DNA from: Stieleria neptunia
GTDB taxonomy: Bacteria; Planctomycetota; Planctomycetia; Pirellulales; Pirellulaceae
DNA: 64,000 bases
Assembly: GCF_007754155.1 (NCBI RefSeq)
Contig: NZ_CP037423.1
Coordinates: forward strand, 1,984,001-2,048,000
Reading direction: 5' to 3'
This document shows, in pieces, positions 26,044-35,327 of the stretch. The translations under genes were made by a program, and so were the position numbers. The notes under the pieces are model-generated. The model was not told where the DNA came from, ran no database searches, and saw nothing but the letters and a program-made list of their open reading frames with translations. Within the stretch, counting starts at the first letter, position 1, and each line of letters begins with the position of its first letter.

Positions 26044-26318
26044 GGGGACATCGGTGGCGACGGGGATCGGGCCGCGCTAGGTCACAATCAATGGCGCGGG
26101 TTCGGAAAACCAAATTATTTCAGCGAATCGAAGAAACAAGCGACGGTGTGGCGCAAGTCGTTCGGCCATCGCCGGATCGAACGGGTCGTGCGGAAAATCG
26201 GGATTGTTCCCGTTACCAATCCGGCATCGCCCGCTGCCTCCGCCGCTAAAATGGCAAATCCCGCGGTGCGGTGATCGAGTGGACGGGTTTTCCAGGGCTC
26301 AAAGGAGAGATTGCGACG

Positions 26319-26819
26319 GTGGCACTTGAAGACAAATTGGTTGAATGGGACGGCAAGTCGGCGGAGTTTTTGCGAGACGTCTACGAACGGTCCGTCGAGG
26401 GCGAACATTTCCTAGACGATTTGTTTCCGCTGTTGACCGAGCCGAAGTTTCAAACCGCGGCGACGTGGTTGTTGAAACGTCATCTCGATGAGGGGCATTC
26501 GATCTCCGGGACACAGAAAGCCGCCTTGATTCGTTCGTTAAAATCGCTTGATGATTGGGAGTCAAAGCTGCACGCGTTGCAGTGCTTGCCCCATCTTTCG
26601 ATCACCCGGGGGCAAGCAAAACCGACGGCGGTCTTCCTGCGCCATTGTTTGCAAGAGAAAAACAAATTTGTCAGGGCGTGGGCGTACGGCGGTTTTCATC
26701 TGCTGTCAGAGCAGCACGAGGACTATCGAGAGGAGGCAACCGAACGCATCGCGTGGGCCGTCGAGCACGAATCGCCTTCGATCCGTGCGCGGATTCGTCA
26801 AGTCCGCCGGACGCGTTAA
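26319..26819 (+). CDS. HEAT-like repeat protein, function unknown
   Basis: About 166 residues. The start is placed at GTG 26319 because AAAGGAGAG at 26301-26309 is an excellent ribosome-binding site at the right distance; the frame itself opens at GTG 26271. The sequence is alpha-helical throughout: FLDDLFPLLTEPKFQTAATW, LIRSLKSLDDWESKLHALQC, then KNKFVRAWAYGGFHLLSEQH and SPSIRARIRQVRRTR. These have the spacing of HEAT/adaptin-like helical pairs. There are no membrane segments or catalytic motifs. It overlaps the convergent histidine kinase gene by four bases. Probably a small scaffold or a stand-alone helical-repeat protein. Confidence 0.7.
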   Translation: MALEDKLVEWDGKSAEFLRDVYERSVEGEHFLDDLFPLLTEPKFQTAATWLLKRHLDEGHSISGTQKAALIRSLKSLDDWESKLHALQCLPHLSITRGQAKPTAVFLRHCLQEKNKFVRAWAYGGFHLLSEQHEDYREEATERIAWAVEHESPSIRARIRQVRRTR

Positions 26820-27541
26820 ACGATTCGCTTGAGCACGGGGAACTGGAGCGTGAATTTGGTTCCGCGTCCGACTTCGCTCTGCACGCTGATGCGACCGCCG
26901 TGGGCTTCGATGATTTTTCGCGCCGTCGGCAATCCTAATCCGCTGCCGCCTTCCTTGGTCGTGTAGAACGGTTCGAACATGTGCATGATGGTGTTGTTGT
27001 CCACGCCGCGACCGCTGTCGATCAGATCCAGCGCGACGCTGGTTTGAGTCGAATAGGTTCGCGCCATCAGTTGTCCGCCGCGCCCGGTCGCTTCGAGTGC
27101 GTTTTTGACCAGATTCATCAATGCCGCTTGCAGCGAGTCGCTGTGCAGTGCGATCGACGGCAGATCGCTGTCCAGATAGCGTTTGACTTCGATGCCCCGC
27201 TGCGCCGCCTCGGCCTTGTAGGCGCGGAGCACGGTATCGACCTGGTCGTTCAGCGATCCGGAAACCAGATCGATGTCTCTCAGTCGAGCGTAGCGCAGGA
27301 AATCTCGCAGCAATCCCTGCATCCGCTCGCACTGCTCGCGCACGATATTGACCCGTTCGATCGACCGTCGACTTTGCGGCGAGTCCCAATCGGCCAGATC
27401 TTCGCTCAACAGGTCGATATTCATGTGGATCACCGACAACGGATTTTTAATCTCGTGGGCGAGCGATCCGGCGAGTTCGGCGAGTTCTTCGTACTGAGCC
27501 CGCAAGGCGTCGATGGGGGAGGTTTTCTCGTTGGAAGTCAT
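26816..27541 (-). CDS. Soluble sensor histidine kinase
   Basis: A 241-residue cytoplasmic kinase without membrane helices or an obvious sensor domain. A short coiled N-terminus leads to the HisKA domain with H29 in ELAGSLAHEIKNPLSVIHMN. The ATPase domain has the N-box ALMNLVKNALEA, G1 DLIDSGRGVDN, F-box MFEPFYTTKEGGSG and G2 GSGLGLPTARKIIEAHGG. The architecture resembles NtrB/ZraS catalytic cores lacking the PAS or periplasmic sensor. No response regulator is adjacent, so it is an orphan and its signal probably comes from a partner protein. Confidence 0.93.
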   Translation of the reverse strand: MTSNEKTSPIDALRAQYEELAELAGSLAHEIKNPLSVIHMNIDLLSEDLADWDSPQSRRSIERVNIVREQCERMQGLLRDFLRYARLRDIDLVSGSLNDQVDTVLRAYKAEAAQRGIEVKRYLDSDLPSIALHSDSLQAALMNLVKNALEATGRGGQLMARTYSTQTSVALDLIDSGRGVDNNTIMHMFEPFYTTKEGGSGLGLPTARKIIEAHGGRISVQSEVGRGTKFTLQFPVLKRIV

Positions 27542-27684
27542 TGCTGGCGGTCAGGGGCGAGGTCAATCGATGGATGCGATAGTGGCGACCTTCGTCGGTG
27601 TCAGGTACGATTGTAACGATGGTCCCACTGCCAGATAGTCGGCGATGGATGCGGCCTGCCGTTTTACGCCGGCGTTGAAGTGCG

Positions 27685-28224
27685 ATGAATGATTTGGATG
27701 GCCAACCGCCCCCGCTGAACCCGTTTGCCCCGACCTCGCATCTCGGTTCGGTCGACTTTGATGAGGCGGCGTCCAAGTCCGCGGAGTTCTCCAATCTTCG
27801 CATCATTCTCTCGGTCATCGCGTCGGTGACGGCCTCCGGCGGGCTGTTCGGGGTTGTGCTCTCGGCGGTCGCCTTCGGATCGATCCTGTTGTTCGGCGGG
27901 ATGTCGGAGTTCGGTACTGATGTGCTGCCGCTTGTTTGGGCGGTTGCGTTTGCGACGGCCGCCGGGCTGGTCATCGCCGGCGTCGCCTCGGCGATCTTGG
28001 TGCCGCTCGTTTTTTTGCTCTCCAGCAGCCTGAAACCGTCCGGATCGCCGCATTGGGATCGCAGATCGATCAACAAGTTCGGAGCCATCTGCGGTTTTCT
28101 GAGCGGCTGGATCCCGGCGATTTTTCTGACCGGATCTGGGATTTCGGGCGTCTTGGTGGGGCTGATCCCGGCCGGATTCGCCGTGGTGGTGGCCCCCCTG
28201 CTGTTGCGTCGGCTGCTTCGTTAA
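27685..28224 (+). CDS. Small membrane protein, unknown function
   Basis: 179 residues with a soluble Asn/Pro-rich N-terminus (residues 1-38) and about four hydrophobic helices: IILSVIASVTASGGLFGVVL, AVAFATAAGLVIAGVASAIL plus LVPLVFLL, a helix near residue 140, and AGFAVVVAPLLL. Gly and Ala are frequent in the helices. The tail is RRLLR. No family is recognised. It is followed 125 bp later by the SLC13 transporter on the same strand. Confidence 0.65.
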   Translation: MNDLDGQPPPLNPFAPTSHLGSVDFDEAASKSAEFSNLRIILSVIASVTASGGLFGVVLSAVAFGSILLFGGMSEFGTDVLPLVWAVAFATAAGLVIAGVASAILVPLVFLLSSSLKPSGSPHWDRRSINKFGAICGFLSGWIPAIFLTGSGISGVLVGLIPAGFAVVVAPLLLRRLLR

Positions 28225-28348
28225 TGCGTCGTCGACGTTGGGATGCGAATCTGAACCCCATCTGAACATCGGGCGTCTGAGTGACTATTGTTTCACTTCT
28301 CCGCCTGTTCCCTTTCCCCGTCGTTCCACCCCTATCGTCAGCCGGTCC

Positions 28349-30154
28349 ATGATCTGGGAAGCCTGGTTATCGCTCGCCGTTTCGCTCGGACTGCTGGCCA
28401 GTTTGGCGACGCGGATCGCATCGACGGACCTGTTGGCGATGGTGTTTTTGGCGGTTTTGGTGATCGTCCAAGACTTGACCGGGACGCCCAACTTGCCCAG
28501 TCCGGCCGAAGCGGTGTTGGGGTTTGGCAATCAGGGGCTGCTGACGATCGCGCTGTTGTTCGCCGTGGTCGCGGGTTTGGAGATGACCGGCGGCACAAAA
28601 TTGGCGACCGGCTGGTTTCTCGATCGCGCGAAGACGTTTCGTGATGCGCAGTTGCGGATTCTGCTGCCGGTCGCGATGTGCAGCGGGTTCTTGAACAACA
28701 CGCCGGTCGTCGCGGCGCTAATGCCGATCGTCGATGACGTCTGCAAGCGGCTGGGGGCCAGTGCCAGTCGGTTGCTGTTGCCGCTTTCCTACGCCGCGAT
28801 CCTGGGCGGGATGTGCACCGTGATGGGGACCAGCACGAATCTGATCGTGCGTGAGGAATTCGAAGCCAAGCACGACGGCGAGATCAGTTTCTTTGCCCCG
28901 GCCGTGGTCGGGGTGCCCGCCGCGATTCTGGGCGTCGGCTACATGATCCTGTTTTCGACCAAGTTGATTCCTGCGCGGAAAGCCGCCGTCAGCGCCAGCG
29001 ACGATCCCAAGCAATACACCGTCGAAATGCAGGTCGATCCGCACGGCCCGTTGGTCGGGAAATCGATCCAGGATGCGGGACTGCGAAGTTTGCCGGGGCT
29101 GTACATCGCCGAAATCCAGCGTGGCGACTCGGTCATCCCGGCCAAGCCGATCGAAAAACTGCAAGCCGACGATGCGTTGATCTTGGTCGGCGCGTTGGAG
29201 TCGGTGGTCGACTTGAGGAAGACCCGCGGTCTGCTGACCCCCGACGACCAAGGTCGCAAGTTGGAAGTCCCCGCCTGGCGTCGGACGTTGATCGAAGCGG
29301 TCGTCAGCCCACGCTGCTCGCTGTTGGGCAAGACGATTCGCGAGGGGCGTTTTCGCAGCAATTACAACGCGGCGGTGGTGGCGGTGGCGCGCGGCGATCG
29401 TCGGCTGACCGGCAAAATCGGCAACGTCGAATTGGAAACCGGTGACGTGCTGTTGCTCGAAGCCTCGCCGTCGTTTCTGCACCGCGCCAAGGAACTGCGT
29501 GATTTTTATCTGGTCAGTCGAGTCGGCTCGGACGTCGTCCGCCGCCACGATCACGCTTGGCACGCCATCGTCATCATGGTGGCCATGGTGTTGATCGCGG
29601 CGCTCAAGATCACCTCGATCTTGACCGCCGCGCTGGCCGCGGCGCTGGCGATGATCCTGTTGCGATGCTGCACCGCGAGCGAAGCGAGACGCTCGGTCGA
29701 CTGGAGCATTCTGATTGTGATCGGTGCGACCATTGGGATCGGCAGGTCACTGGAAACCAGCGGTGCGGCCCAGGCGATCGCGCAGGAGATGATCAATTTG
29801 GCCGGTGGGAACCCGCGGCTCAGCCTGGCGTTGGTGTACTTGGTCACGATGTTGTGCACCGAATTGATCACCAACACCGCCGCGGGGCTGATCATGTTGA
29901 CGATCGCCATCGGGGCGGCCGGGACCTTGGGGGTCAGCGAAGTGCCGTTTGTGATCGCCGTGATGGTCGCAGCCTCGGCAAGTTTTCTGACCCCGTTCGG
30001 TTATCAAACCAATTTGATGGTCTACACCGTCGGCGGTTACCGCGCGAGTGATTACTTGCGTTTCGGGTTGCCCCTGTCGCTGATCGTGTTCGCCGTCTCG
30101 ATGGTCGTGATCCCGATCGCATTCCCGTTCGTGGTGCCACCACCGCTGCCGTAG
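28349..30154 (+). CDS. SLC13/DASS-family anion transporter with two RCK_C domains
   Basis: 601 residues from ATG 28349 (MIWEAWLSLAVSLGLLASLA). N-terminal helices carry the DASS-type substrate loop FLNNTPVVAALMPIVDDVCK and GMCTVMGTSTNLIVREEFEA. Two TrkA_C (RCK_C) domains interrupt the protein at about residues 225-300 and 310-385 (PHGPLVGKSIQDAGLRSLPG; SPRCSLLGKTIREGRFRSNY). The second helical half has TELITNTAAGLIMLTIAIG and FLTPFGYQTNLMVYTVGGY. This arrangement is standard for YfbS-like sodium/sulfate or dicarboxylate symporters. It ends one base before the GNAT gene, so the two are likely co-translated. The transported anion is not determinable. Confidence 0.93.
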   Translation: MIWEAWLSLAVSLGLLASLATRIASTDLLAMVFLAVLVIVQDLTGTPNLPSPAEAVLGFGNQGLLTIALLFAVVAGLEMTGGTKLATGWFLDRAKTFRDAQLRILLPVAMCSGFLNNTPVVAALMPIVDDVCKRLGASASRLLLPLSYAAILGGMCTVMGTSTNLIVREEFEAKHDGEISFFAPAVVGVPAAILGVGYMILFSTKLIPARKAAVSASDDPKQYTVEMQVDPHGPLVGKSIQDAGLRSLPGLYIAEIQRGDSVIPAKPIEKLQADDALILVGALESVVDLRKTRGLLTPDDQGRKLEVPAWRRTLIEAVVSPRCSLLGKTIREGRFRSNYNAAVVAVARGDRRLTGKIGNVELETGDVLLLEASPSFLHRAKELRDFYLVSRVGSDVVRRHDHAWHAIVIMVAMVLIAALKITSILTAALAAALAMILLRCCTASEARRSVDWSILIVIGATIGIGRSLETSGAAQAIAQEMINLAGGNPRLSLALVYLVTMLCTELITNTAAGLIMLTIAIGAAGTLGVSEVPFVIAVMVAASASFLTPFGYQTNLMVYTVGGYRASDYLRFGLPLSLIVFAVSMVVIPIAFPFVVPPPLP

Positions 30155-30155
30155 C

Positions 30156-30695
30156 ATGTTCTCACGCCAAGTCACCGATCAGATCACCTTGCGGCTCGCG
30201 CTGCCGTTCTACGCCGAGCCGTTGTTTCGATTGACGGATGAAAACCGGGGGTATCTGCGGCGTTGGCTGCCCTGGTTGGACGCCGTCACGGAAGTCGATC
30301 AAACGCGTCGTTTTCTGGTCGCCCAATTGGACCGTTTCGCCAAAGGAGACGCGTTGTGCGTGTTGATCTTTTGGGAACATGAACTCATCGGCGTTGCCGG
30401 GTTTCACACGATCGATGCCACCAACCAAATCGGCACGATCGGGTATTGGCTGGCCGAAGCGTTCACCGGACGCGGGATCATGACCCATGTCGTGCAATCA
30501 TTGATCGACGTCGGTCAACAATACTATTGGTTACAACGATTCGAAATCCGCTGTGCGGTCGACAACCACGCCAGCCGAGCGATCCCCGAACGACTGGGAT
30601 TCAAACTCGAAGGAGTGCTCCAGCGGGCGGAAAAGATCTACGGTCGTTGGCACGACATGGCGGTCTACGCGTTGCTGCGGTCGCCGCCTCGGTGA
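30156..30695 (+). CDS. GNAT-family N-acetyltransferase (RimJ/RimL-like)
   Basis: 179 residues with the RimL-type layout: ITLRLALPFYAEPLFRLTDE and RRWLPWLDAVTEVDQTRRFL near the N-terminus, then ELIGVAGFHTIDATNQIGTI, the acetyl-CoA loop GYWLAEAFTGRGIMTHVVQS (a Gly-Arg-Gly core), and DNHASRAIPERLGFKLEGVL. The group acetylates protein N-terminal amines, antibiotics or small amines. ATG 30156 follows the SLC13 TAG by one base, suggesting one transcript. The substrate cannot be named. Confidence 0.92.
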   Translation: MFSRQVTDQITLRLALPFYAEPLFRLTDENRGYLRRWLPWLDAVTEVDQTRRFLVAQLDRFAKGDALCVLIFWEHELIGVAGFHTIDATNQIGTIGYWLAEAFTGRGIMTHVVQSLIDVGQQYYWLQRFEIRCAVDNHASRAIPERLGFKLEGVLQRAEKIYGRWHDMAVYALLRSPPR

Positions 30696-30805
30696 CCGAT
30701 GTCACCTTCCCTGAATGTCCGCAAACGTAAACGAGAGCGATTGGCCAACGGCCATCAACAAATGTCTCTCCCCACCGATCGATCCCCCCCTTGCCATTGG
30801 TTTCC

Positions 30806-32962
30806 ATGTTTCGCACTTTCGTCTTGACGTCCTGGCTGGTCATCAGCCCCCTGGGTTTTGTTCCTTGCCCGGCCAACGAAGGTGGCCAAAATGAGATCGG
30901 TTCAACGACGATCCGCGATGAATATCGACTGGATTGGTCCGGTGTGGGCGATCGAGCCAACCAGCTCCGCGTGTCGCAGCGTGACGGCGTGGTTTCGTTT
31001 TTAACTTTGGGAAACGATCCGTTCTTTTACTTTCAGTTGCCCCCGTTGCCGACGGCCGAGCGAGACTGGATTCTTGAACTGGAATACTTCTGCACCGACG
31101 GGATTCGGGGCATCGAGTGGAGAAGCGGGCGCGGGATTCATCGGCCCGCCGCCACCGCGCTGCCCAAGATGCCCAGCGCCGAGGGCTGGACGAAGTACGC
31201 GTTCGCGCTCAACGAATTGCCACCCGATGTGATCGGCGGTGATGCCGAAGTTCCAGTCCGCATCGATTGGGGCAGCCGATCGGGAATCCAGTTGCAGGTG
31301 CGCGGCATCGTCGTTCGACCCATGAACGACTCGGAGCTCAGGCAACGCGAGGAAGCCGCCCAACGGACGTCGCAGAAGACGGCATTGGCCGAGCGGATCA
31401 ACGATTATCGGTCGCGTCGTTGGCCGGCGAAGATTGATTCGATCGAATTCGATGGCGAACGGATTCAGGTGGCGGGAACATTTTCGCCATCCACTGCGAT
31501 TCGCTCGGCGTTCTTGATCGCGCGGCATCCCGATTCCGTCTCCGCCGATCCGCCGACAACGGAGGAGTTGGCACAACGTTGGCCGGTCACCATCGATCGG
31601 GCCGGCCGGCGAGTGACGGCGCGGATTGTTTCGCCGGTCGGCTCGTCCTGGTTGGACGCCGGGGTTCGGTTTCAGCTGTTTCAGCAATCCGACGATGCCG
31701 CGACGTCGACGCCACCGACCGCGATCTCGGCAGCCCGATATCTGGACTGGAATCCCGACGCGGACGTCCGGCCGACCAAGACACTTTCGGCCGCCAAAGG
31801 ATTGACGTGTATCACCTCCCGTTTCTCCCCCGATCAACTTCGCGCACTCGGGATCCAGCATGCTTCGGTCAACATCGTCGTCAGTGGATTGGTCAGCGAA
31901 ACGGCGCGTCCCGGTTGGGAACCGTTCGAATTCAACGGGCGGACTTGGTGGAGCAATCAACCGCGACTGCGGCATCAAGACCGTGACATTCGAACCGCGA
32001 CCGACGCGGGCGCCGTCGTCGCGGGCATTTTGCTGATCCCGACCTCGTCACGCGGACCGTCCCCGATCGCCCACCCCGAATCGACGGATGCCGGTACCTA
32101 CGCGATGCCGAACTTGACCGATCGGCAAGCCGTCGCGCGCTACTGTGCCGCACTGCACGTGCTCGGCCAGCGCTACAGCGGAAACGATTCGGCACACGGC
32201 CGGGTGGATCACTGGATTGTGCACAACGAAGTCGATTATGGTTGGCAGTGGACCAACATGGGCGAGCAACCCGTTGAGGTCTTTATGGATCACTATGTCC
32301 GGTCGATGCGGTTGGTCGATGCAGCGACCCGGCGATTCAATCCCCACGCACGTGCGTTCATCTCTTTGACGCACCGCTGGAACACGACCGACAACCAACA
32401 CTGGAAAACCTATGCACCGAAAGAGTTGTTGGAGCGGCTGATCCAGGATAGCCGACTCGAAGGCGACTTTCCCTGGGGCGTCGCCTATCATCCGTATCCG
32501 CAAAGTCTTTGGAAAGCCGACTTCTGGAACGACACCCATGTCTCCGACGATTTTGAGACGCGATTGATCACGATCAAGAACTTGCAGGTTCTCGATCGTT
32601 TCATGCATCTGCCATCGAGTCGAACCGTCGACGGTCGGCTTCGTCCGGTGATCTGTAGCGAACAGGGGTTCCACGCCGACGAGGACGATCCACAACAGCT
32701 CCGCACCCAGGCCGCCGCGTTGCTGCTGACTTGGAAGAAACTCCGCCAATGTCCCTCCATCATCGCCTTTGATTACCACCGGCCCAGTGATCATCCCAAT
32801 GAAGGCGGCCTGCGATTGGGGTTGCGTGGATTACCGACCCCGACGCACCCGCTGGGCGCCGAGAAACCCGCCTGGGACGTTTTCTCAGCCATCGGAACCG
32901 ACCGCGAAGCCGAGATGATCCGCCGTTACCAGCCGGAATGGAAGGGGGACGTGGGGGAGTGA
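30806..32962 (+). CDS. DUF5722 protein, glycoside-hydrolase-like, secreted
   Basis: 718 residues from ATG 30806 with a signal peptide (MFRTFVLTSWLVISPLGF). The N-terminal ~190 residues look like a beta-sandwich. The C-terminal ~400 residues match DUF5722, a TIM-barrel hydrolase-like domain. It includes SVNIVVSGLV, ARYCAALHVLGQRYSG, DHWIVHNEVDYGWQWTNMG, GVAYHPYPQSLWKAD and PVICSEQGFHAD. The Asn-Glu in HNEVDYGW and the Glu in CSEQGF occupy the places of the acid/base and nucleophile in clan-A glycoside hydrolases, so an enzymatic role on exported glycans is plausible. The gene stands alone, convergent with the EEP gene. Confidence 0.8.
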   Translation: MFRTFVLTSWLVISPLGFVPCPANEGGQNEIGSTTIRDEYRLDWSGVGDRANQLRVSQRDGVVSFLTLGNDPFFYFQLPPLPTAERDWILELEYFCTDGIRGIEWRSGRGIHRPAATALPKMPSAEGWTKYAFALNELPPDVIGGDAEVPVRIDWGSRSGIQLQVRGIVVRPMNDSELRQREEAAQRTSQKTALAERINDYRSRRWPAKIDSIEFDGERIQVAGTFSPSTAIRSAFLIARHPDSVSADPPTTEELAQRWPVTIDRAGRRVTARIVSPVGSSWLDAGVRFQLFQQSDDAATSTPPTAISAARYLDWNPDADVRPTKTLSAAKGLTCITSRFSPDQLRALGIQHASVNIVVSGLVSETARPGWEPFEFNGRTWWSNQPRLRHQDRDIRTATDAGAVVAGILLIPTSSRGPSPIAHPESTDAGTYAMPNLTDRQAVARYCAALHVLGQRYSGNDSAHGRVDHWIVHNEVDYGWQWTNMGEQPVEVFMDHYVRSMRLVDAATRRFNPHARAFISLTHRWNTTDNQHWKTYAPKELLERLIQDSRLEGDFPWGVAYHPYPQSLWKADFWNDTHVSDDFETRLITIKNLQVLDRFMHLPSSRTVDGRLRPVICSEQGFHADEDDPQQLRTQAAALLLTWKKLRQCPSIIAFDYHRPSDHPNEGGLRLGLRGLPTPTHPLGAEKPAWDVFSAIGTDREAEMIRRYQPEWKGDVGE

Positions 32963-33002
32963 GAGTTGGTGTGCAGGCTTCAGCCGCCCCATCTCGCTGC
33001 TC

Positions 33003-33169
33003 GGGACGTCGATTCTTTTGCTGCAGGATTTTGCAACCCATTTAGTTTCTCTCCCTCTGGGAGAGACGGCGTTTGCGCAGCAAGCAAACGCCAGAGAGGG
33101 CCGGCGGCTTGCGAAAGTCTTGACGCCTGCCGCGACGATCAAATCCATCACTTTTACAATTGACGTCCC
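33003..33169. repeat. MITE-like element, family C, copy 1
   Basis: A 167-bp element bounded by GGGACGTCGATT and AATTGACGTCCC, which are near-perfect terminal inverted repeats. Its centre is a hairpin, GGCGTTTGC-GCAGCAA-GCAAACGCC, inside CTCCCTCTGG...AGAGAGGG. The reverse complement recurs at 62683-62846. Together with the family D element at 33281 it occupies most of 32963-33390 between convergent genes. Confidence 0.85.
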
Positions 33170-33280
33170 CCCGCAGCGCGTGGGGATGCGCCTGAAGGAA
33201 CTGTCCCGCTTAGGACGATGCGAAGCGCGACGAATCCTAATGAACGAGTCGATTGAGTGTGATGCGGTCAGCGGACCGTT

Positions 33281-33346
33281 GTACGACGTCTTTTTTAGGT
33301 CGTCGTCGGGAGTTCAGCGGACGACGGCCCGGAAGGGCCATCGTAC
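33281..33346. repeat. Palindromic element, family D, copy 1
   Basis: A 66-bp element with ends GTACGACGTC and GGCCATCGTAC. Its reverse complement matches 48903-48968 over the full length, including the CGACGACCTAAAAA block. It contains the inner hairpin GACGGCCCGGAAGGGCC. Confidence 0.82.
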
Positions 33347-33390
33347 TCAAGAAACCGGTCGTCCGAAGTTGGACAGTCCCTTTAGCCGAC

Positions 33391-34245
33391 CTACTCGTCC
33401 ACCGAAACCACCACCTGCACCGGCAGGTGATCACTGGCGAAACGCCCCCGGTCGGTCTTGGGGTCGTCAACGGCTACCCGCAGCACATCGACCGAGCGGA
33501 CGAAGACGTGGTCGATGATACGATCGGGTGCGATCTTGCTGAAGCCGTTCCAGGTGCTGGTCGGTCCGGTCGGTTTGGACTTGCTGGCCTTTCGTGCGTC
33601 GGTCAGCGACGTCACGATCGCGTTGTACGGTTCCGAATCGATCAAGGTATTAAAATCGCCCATCAGAATGATCGGCAAGTCCTGGGGCAACTTACCAAGA
33701 CGCTCGGCCAACAGTTTCCCACTTTCGGCCCGCGCTTTCGCGCCTCGATGATCAAAGTGGGTGTTTGCGACATACAACTCGGCGCCGTTTCGTCGGTCGC
33801 GAAAGTGGATCCAGGTGCAGGTCCGGGGCAATGCCGCGTCCCAGCCTTTCACGCCGACCGTTTCGGGCGACTCGCTCAACCAAAAGGTCCCCTTGTCGAG
33901 AATCTCGAACTTGTCCTTGCGATAAAAGATCGGCGCGTGCTCCCCGCCGCTTTTCCCATCGTCGCGACCGACGCCGTAGGAACCAAAGTCGCTCAGCCCG
34001 GCTCGCAATTGAGCGAACTGGGGTTCGGTGACTTCTTGCAGGCCGATGATGTCGTTGTGCTTGCAGTACTCAATCACGAACTCCTGGCGATGGGGCCAAA
34101 CGTCTTTTCCATCGTTCGGGTTGGCATAGCGGATGTTGTAGGTTGCGACTTTCAACGAGTCGGTTTGCCCATCGGCGGGAGCTTGGGCGATCGACAAAGA
34201 CGTGGTCGATGCAAGCAGCGATAGAAACAACAGTGATCGAAACAT
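33391..34245 (-). CDS. Secreted endonuclease/exonuclease/phosphatase family protein
   Basis: 284 residues with a signal peptide (MFRSLLFLSLLASTTSLSIA). The DNase I-like fold is shown by LKVATYNIRYANPNDGKDVW (Asn), IIGLQEVTEPQF (catalytic Glu), VANTHFDHRG (His/Asp), LPIILMGDFNTLIDSEPYN (Asp and Asn) and the terminal RGRFASDHLPVQVVV (Asp-His pair). All key residues are present. Planctomycetes and Bacteroidetes carry many secreted members, where the substrate may be nucleic acid, phospholipid or a sugar phosphate. It begins six bases after the stop of the upstream unknown gene, so they form an operon. Confidence 0.93.
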   Translation of the reverse strand: MFRSLLFLSLLASTTSLSIAQAPADGQTDSLKVATYNIRYANPNDGKDVWPHRQEFVIEYCKHNDIIGLQEVTEPQFAQLRAGLSDFGSYGVGRDDGKSGGEHAPIFYRKDKFEILDKGTFWLSESPETVGVKGWDAALPRTCTWIHFRDRRNGAELYVANTHFDHRGAKARAESGKLLAERLGKLPQDLPIILMGDFNTLIDSEPYNAIVTSLTDARKASKSKPTGPTSTWNGFSKIAPDRIIDHVFVRSVDVLRVAVDDPKTDRGRFASDHLPVQVVVSVDE

Positions 34246-34251
34246 AGACAG

Positions 34252-35109
34252 CTACGGGGACGCGGGGAAATCAGCTCGGAACCGCCGGATCAACGCGTGC
34301 GCATCCGCCGGGACGACGTACAGCTTACCTCGAATGTGTTTCGTTTGCCCGGGCGCCAAACCGCCGATCCGAAAATCATTGTGCATGCAAGTGATGACGC
34401 CCTGGAAGATCTCCTGGTACGGATCCCAGGCGACCGCCAGGATCGTTGTTTCGTCGGCGGAGAAACAGCCGGTCAAGCCGCTGGAAGGAACAACATCACT
34501 GAGAGGACGCGGATTGACATCATCACGATCAACGTGTTTGGGGGCGTAGACTTGGCCGGGAATATAGCGAGCCTCCAGCGCCCAGGGAGAAGTCGGAAGA
34601 CGCGTCAGTTTTCCGTCGACCAACAGGAAACACTTTTTGATGTAGGGCGGATAGACCTCGCGGGCATTGGCAGGATCGGCGCCGGTGAAACGGTCCACCC
34701 GCATGCAGGGCTGTGCCCAATGGGCTTCGGAAGCTTTCTCGGTCGGGTTGGTCGCCGTCAACTGAAACGTCACTTCGTCTTCGCCGGCGAGGATCACATG
34801 ATCGACGATCACGCCGTCGGCCAGTGTGTCACGAATTTCAATGCGTTTTCGATCCGGCGTCGCCTTGATCAACTCACTGGTGTGCTTGATCACCGTTTGA
34901 TGCCAGTCTCGGTCGGTTGATCCGGGACGGCAATAAGCTTCCAGATAGTGCGTGCGAATGAAGTCGCCCGGAATGTTCGCACCGTGGACATCCAGGTACC
35001 GACCATCCCACTGGATCGTCAGCCCGGTCGCGGGGGGCTCAGCCCGGATCGTCAAGGCGTGGGGTGTGATGAGAAACGACACAAGTGTGGCAAGTAGAAT
35101 CCGTAGCAT
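34252..35109 (-). CDS. Secreted protein of unknown function
   Basis: 285 residues from ATG 35109, where a signal peptide begins (MLRILLATLVSFLITPHALT); the in-frame extension upstream is not protein-like. The mature part is probably all beta: GLTIQWDGRYLDVHGANIPG, IEIRDTLADGVIVDHVILAG, VTFQLTATNP, HWAQPCMRVDRFTG, and FSADETTILAVAWDPYQEIF with CMHNDFRIGGLAPGQTKHIR. It contains several His/Asp/Trp residues suggestive of a carbohydrate-binding or jelly-roll protein. I do not recognise a named family. It is co-transcribed with the downstream EEP gene. Confidence 0.7.
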   Translation of the reverse strand: MLRILLATLVSFLITPHALTIRAEPPATGLTIQWDGRYLDVHGANIPGDFIRTHYLEAYCRPGSTDRDWHQTVIKHTSELIKATPDRKRIEIRDTLADGVIVDHVILAGEDEVTFQLTATNPTEKASEAHWAQPCMRVDRFTGADPANAREVYPPYIKKCFLLVDGKLTRLPTSPWALEARYIPGQVYAPKHVDRDDVNPRPLSDVVPSSGLTGCFSADETTILAVAWDPYQEIFQGVITCMHNDFRIGGLAPGQTKHIRGKLYVVPADAHALIRRFRADFPASP

Positions 35110-35327
35110 CGTGAATTGCCTGGGGGATGGAGTGAACGCGATTGCATCGATGATCGCTCGTGACCGAGTCAACGATGGACAGTGACATCCGTGGGTACGC
35201 CTTGCCATCCGTGGGGTGAGTGAACGCGATGGAGGGTCGTCGGTCTTGACGACATCCGCCACGGTGAGAGATCGAGTTGGGGAGGGCTGTCAGGATCGAT
35301 GATCCTGGGATGTCAAATCTGGAAGCA

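Noticed and set aside
26023..26274. Short plus-strand open frame before the HEAT-like gene
   Set aside because: It overlaps the adaptor start region, and its composition gives no support. The AAAGGAGAG site points to GTG 26319 as the real start of translation nearby.
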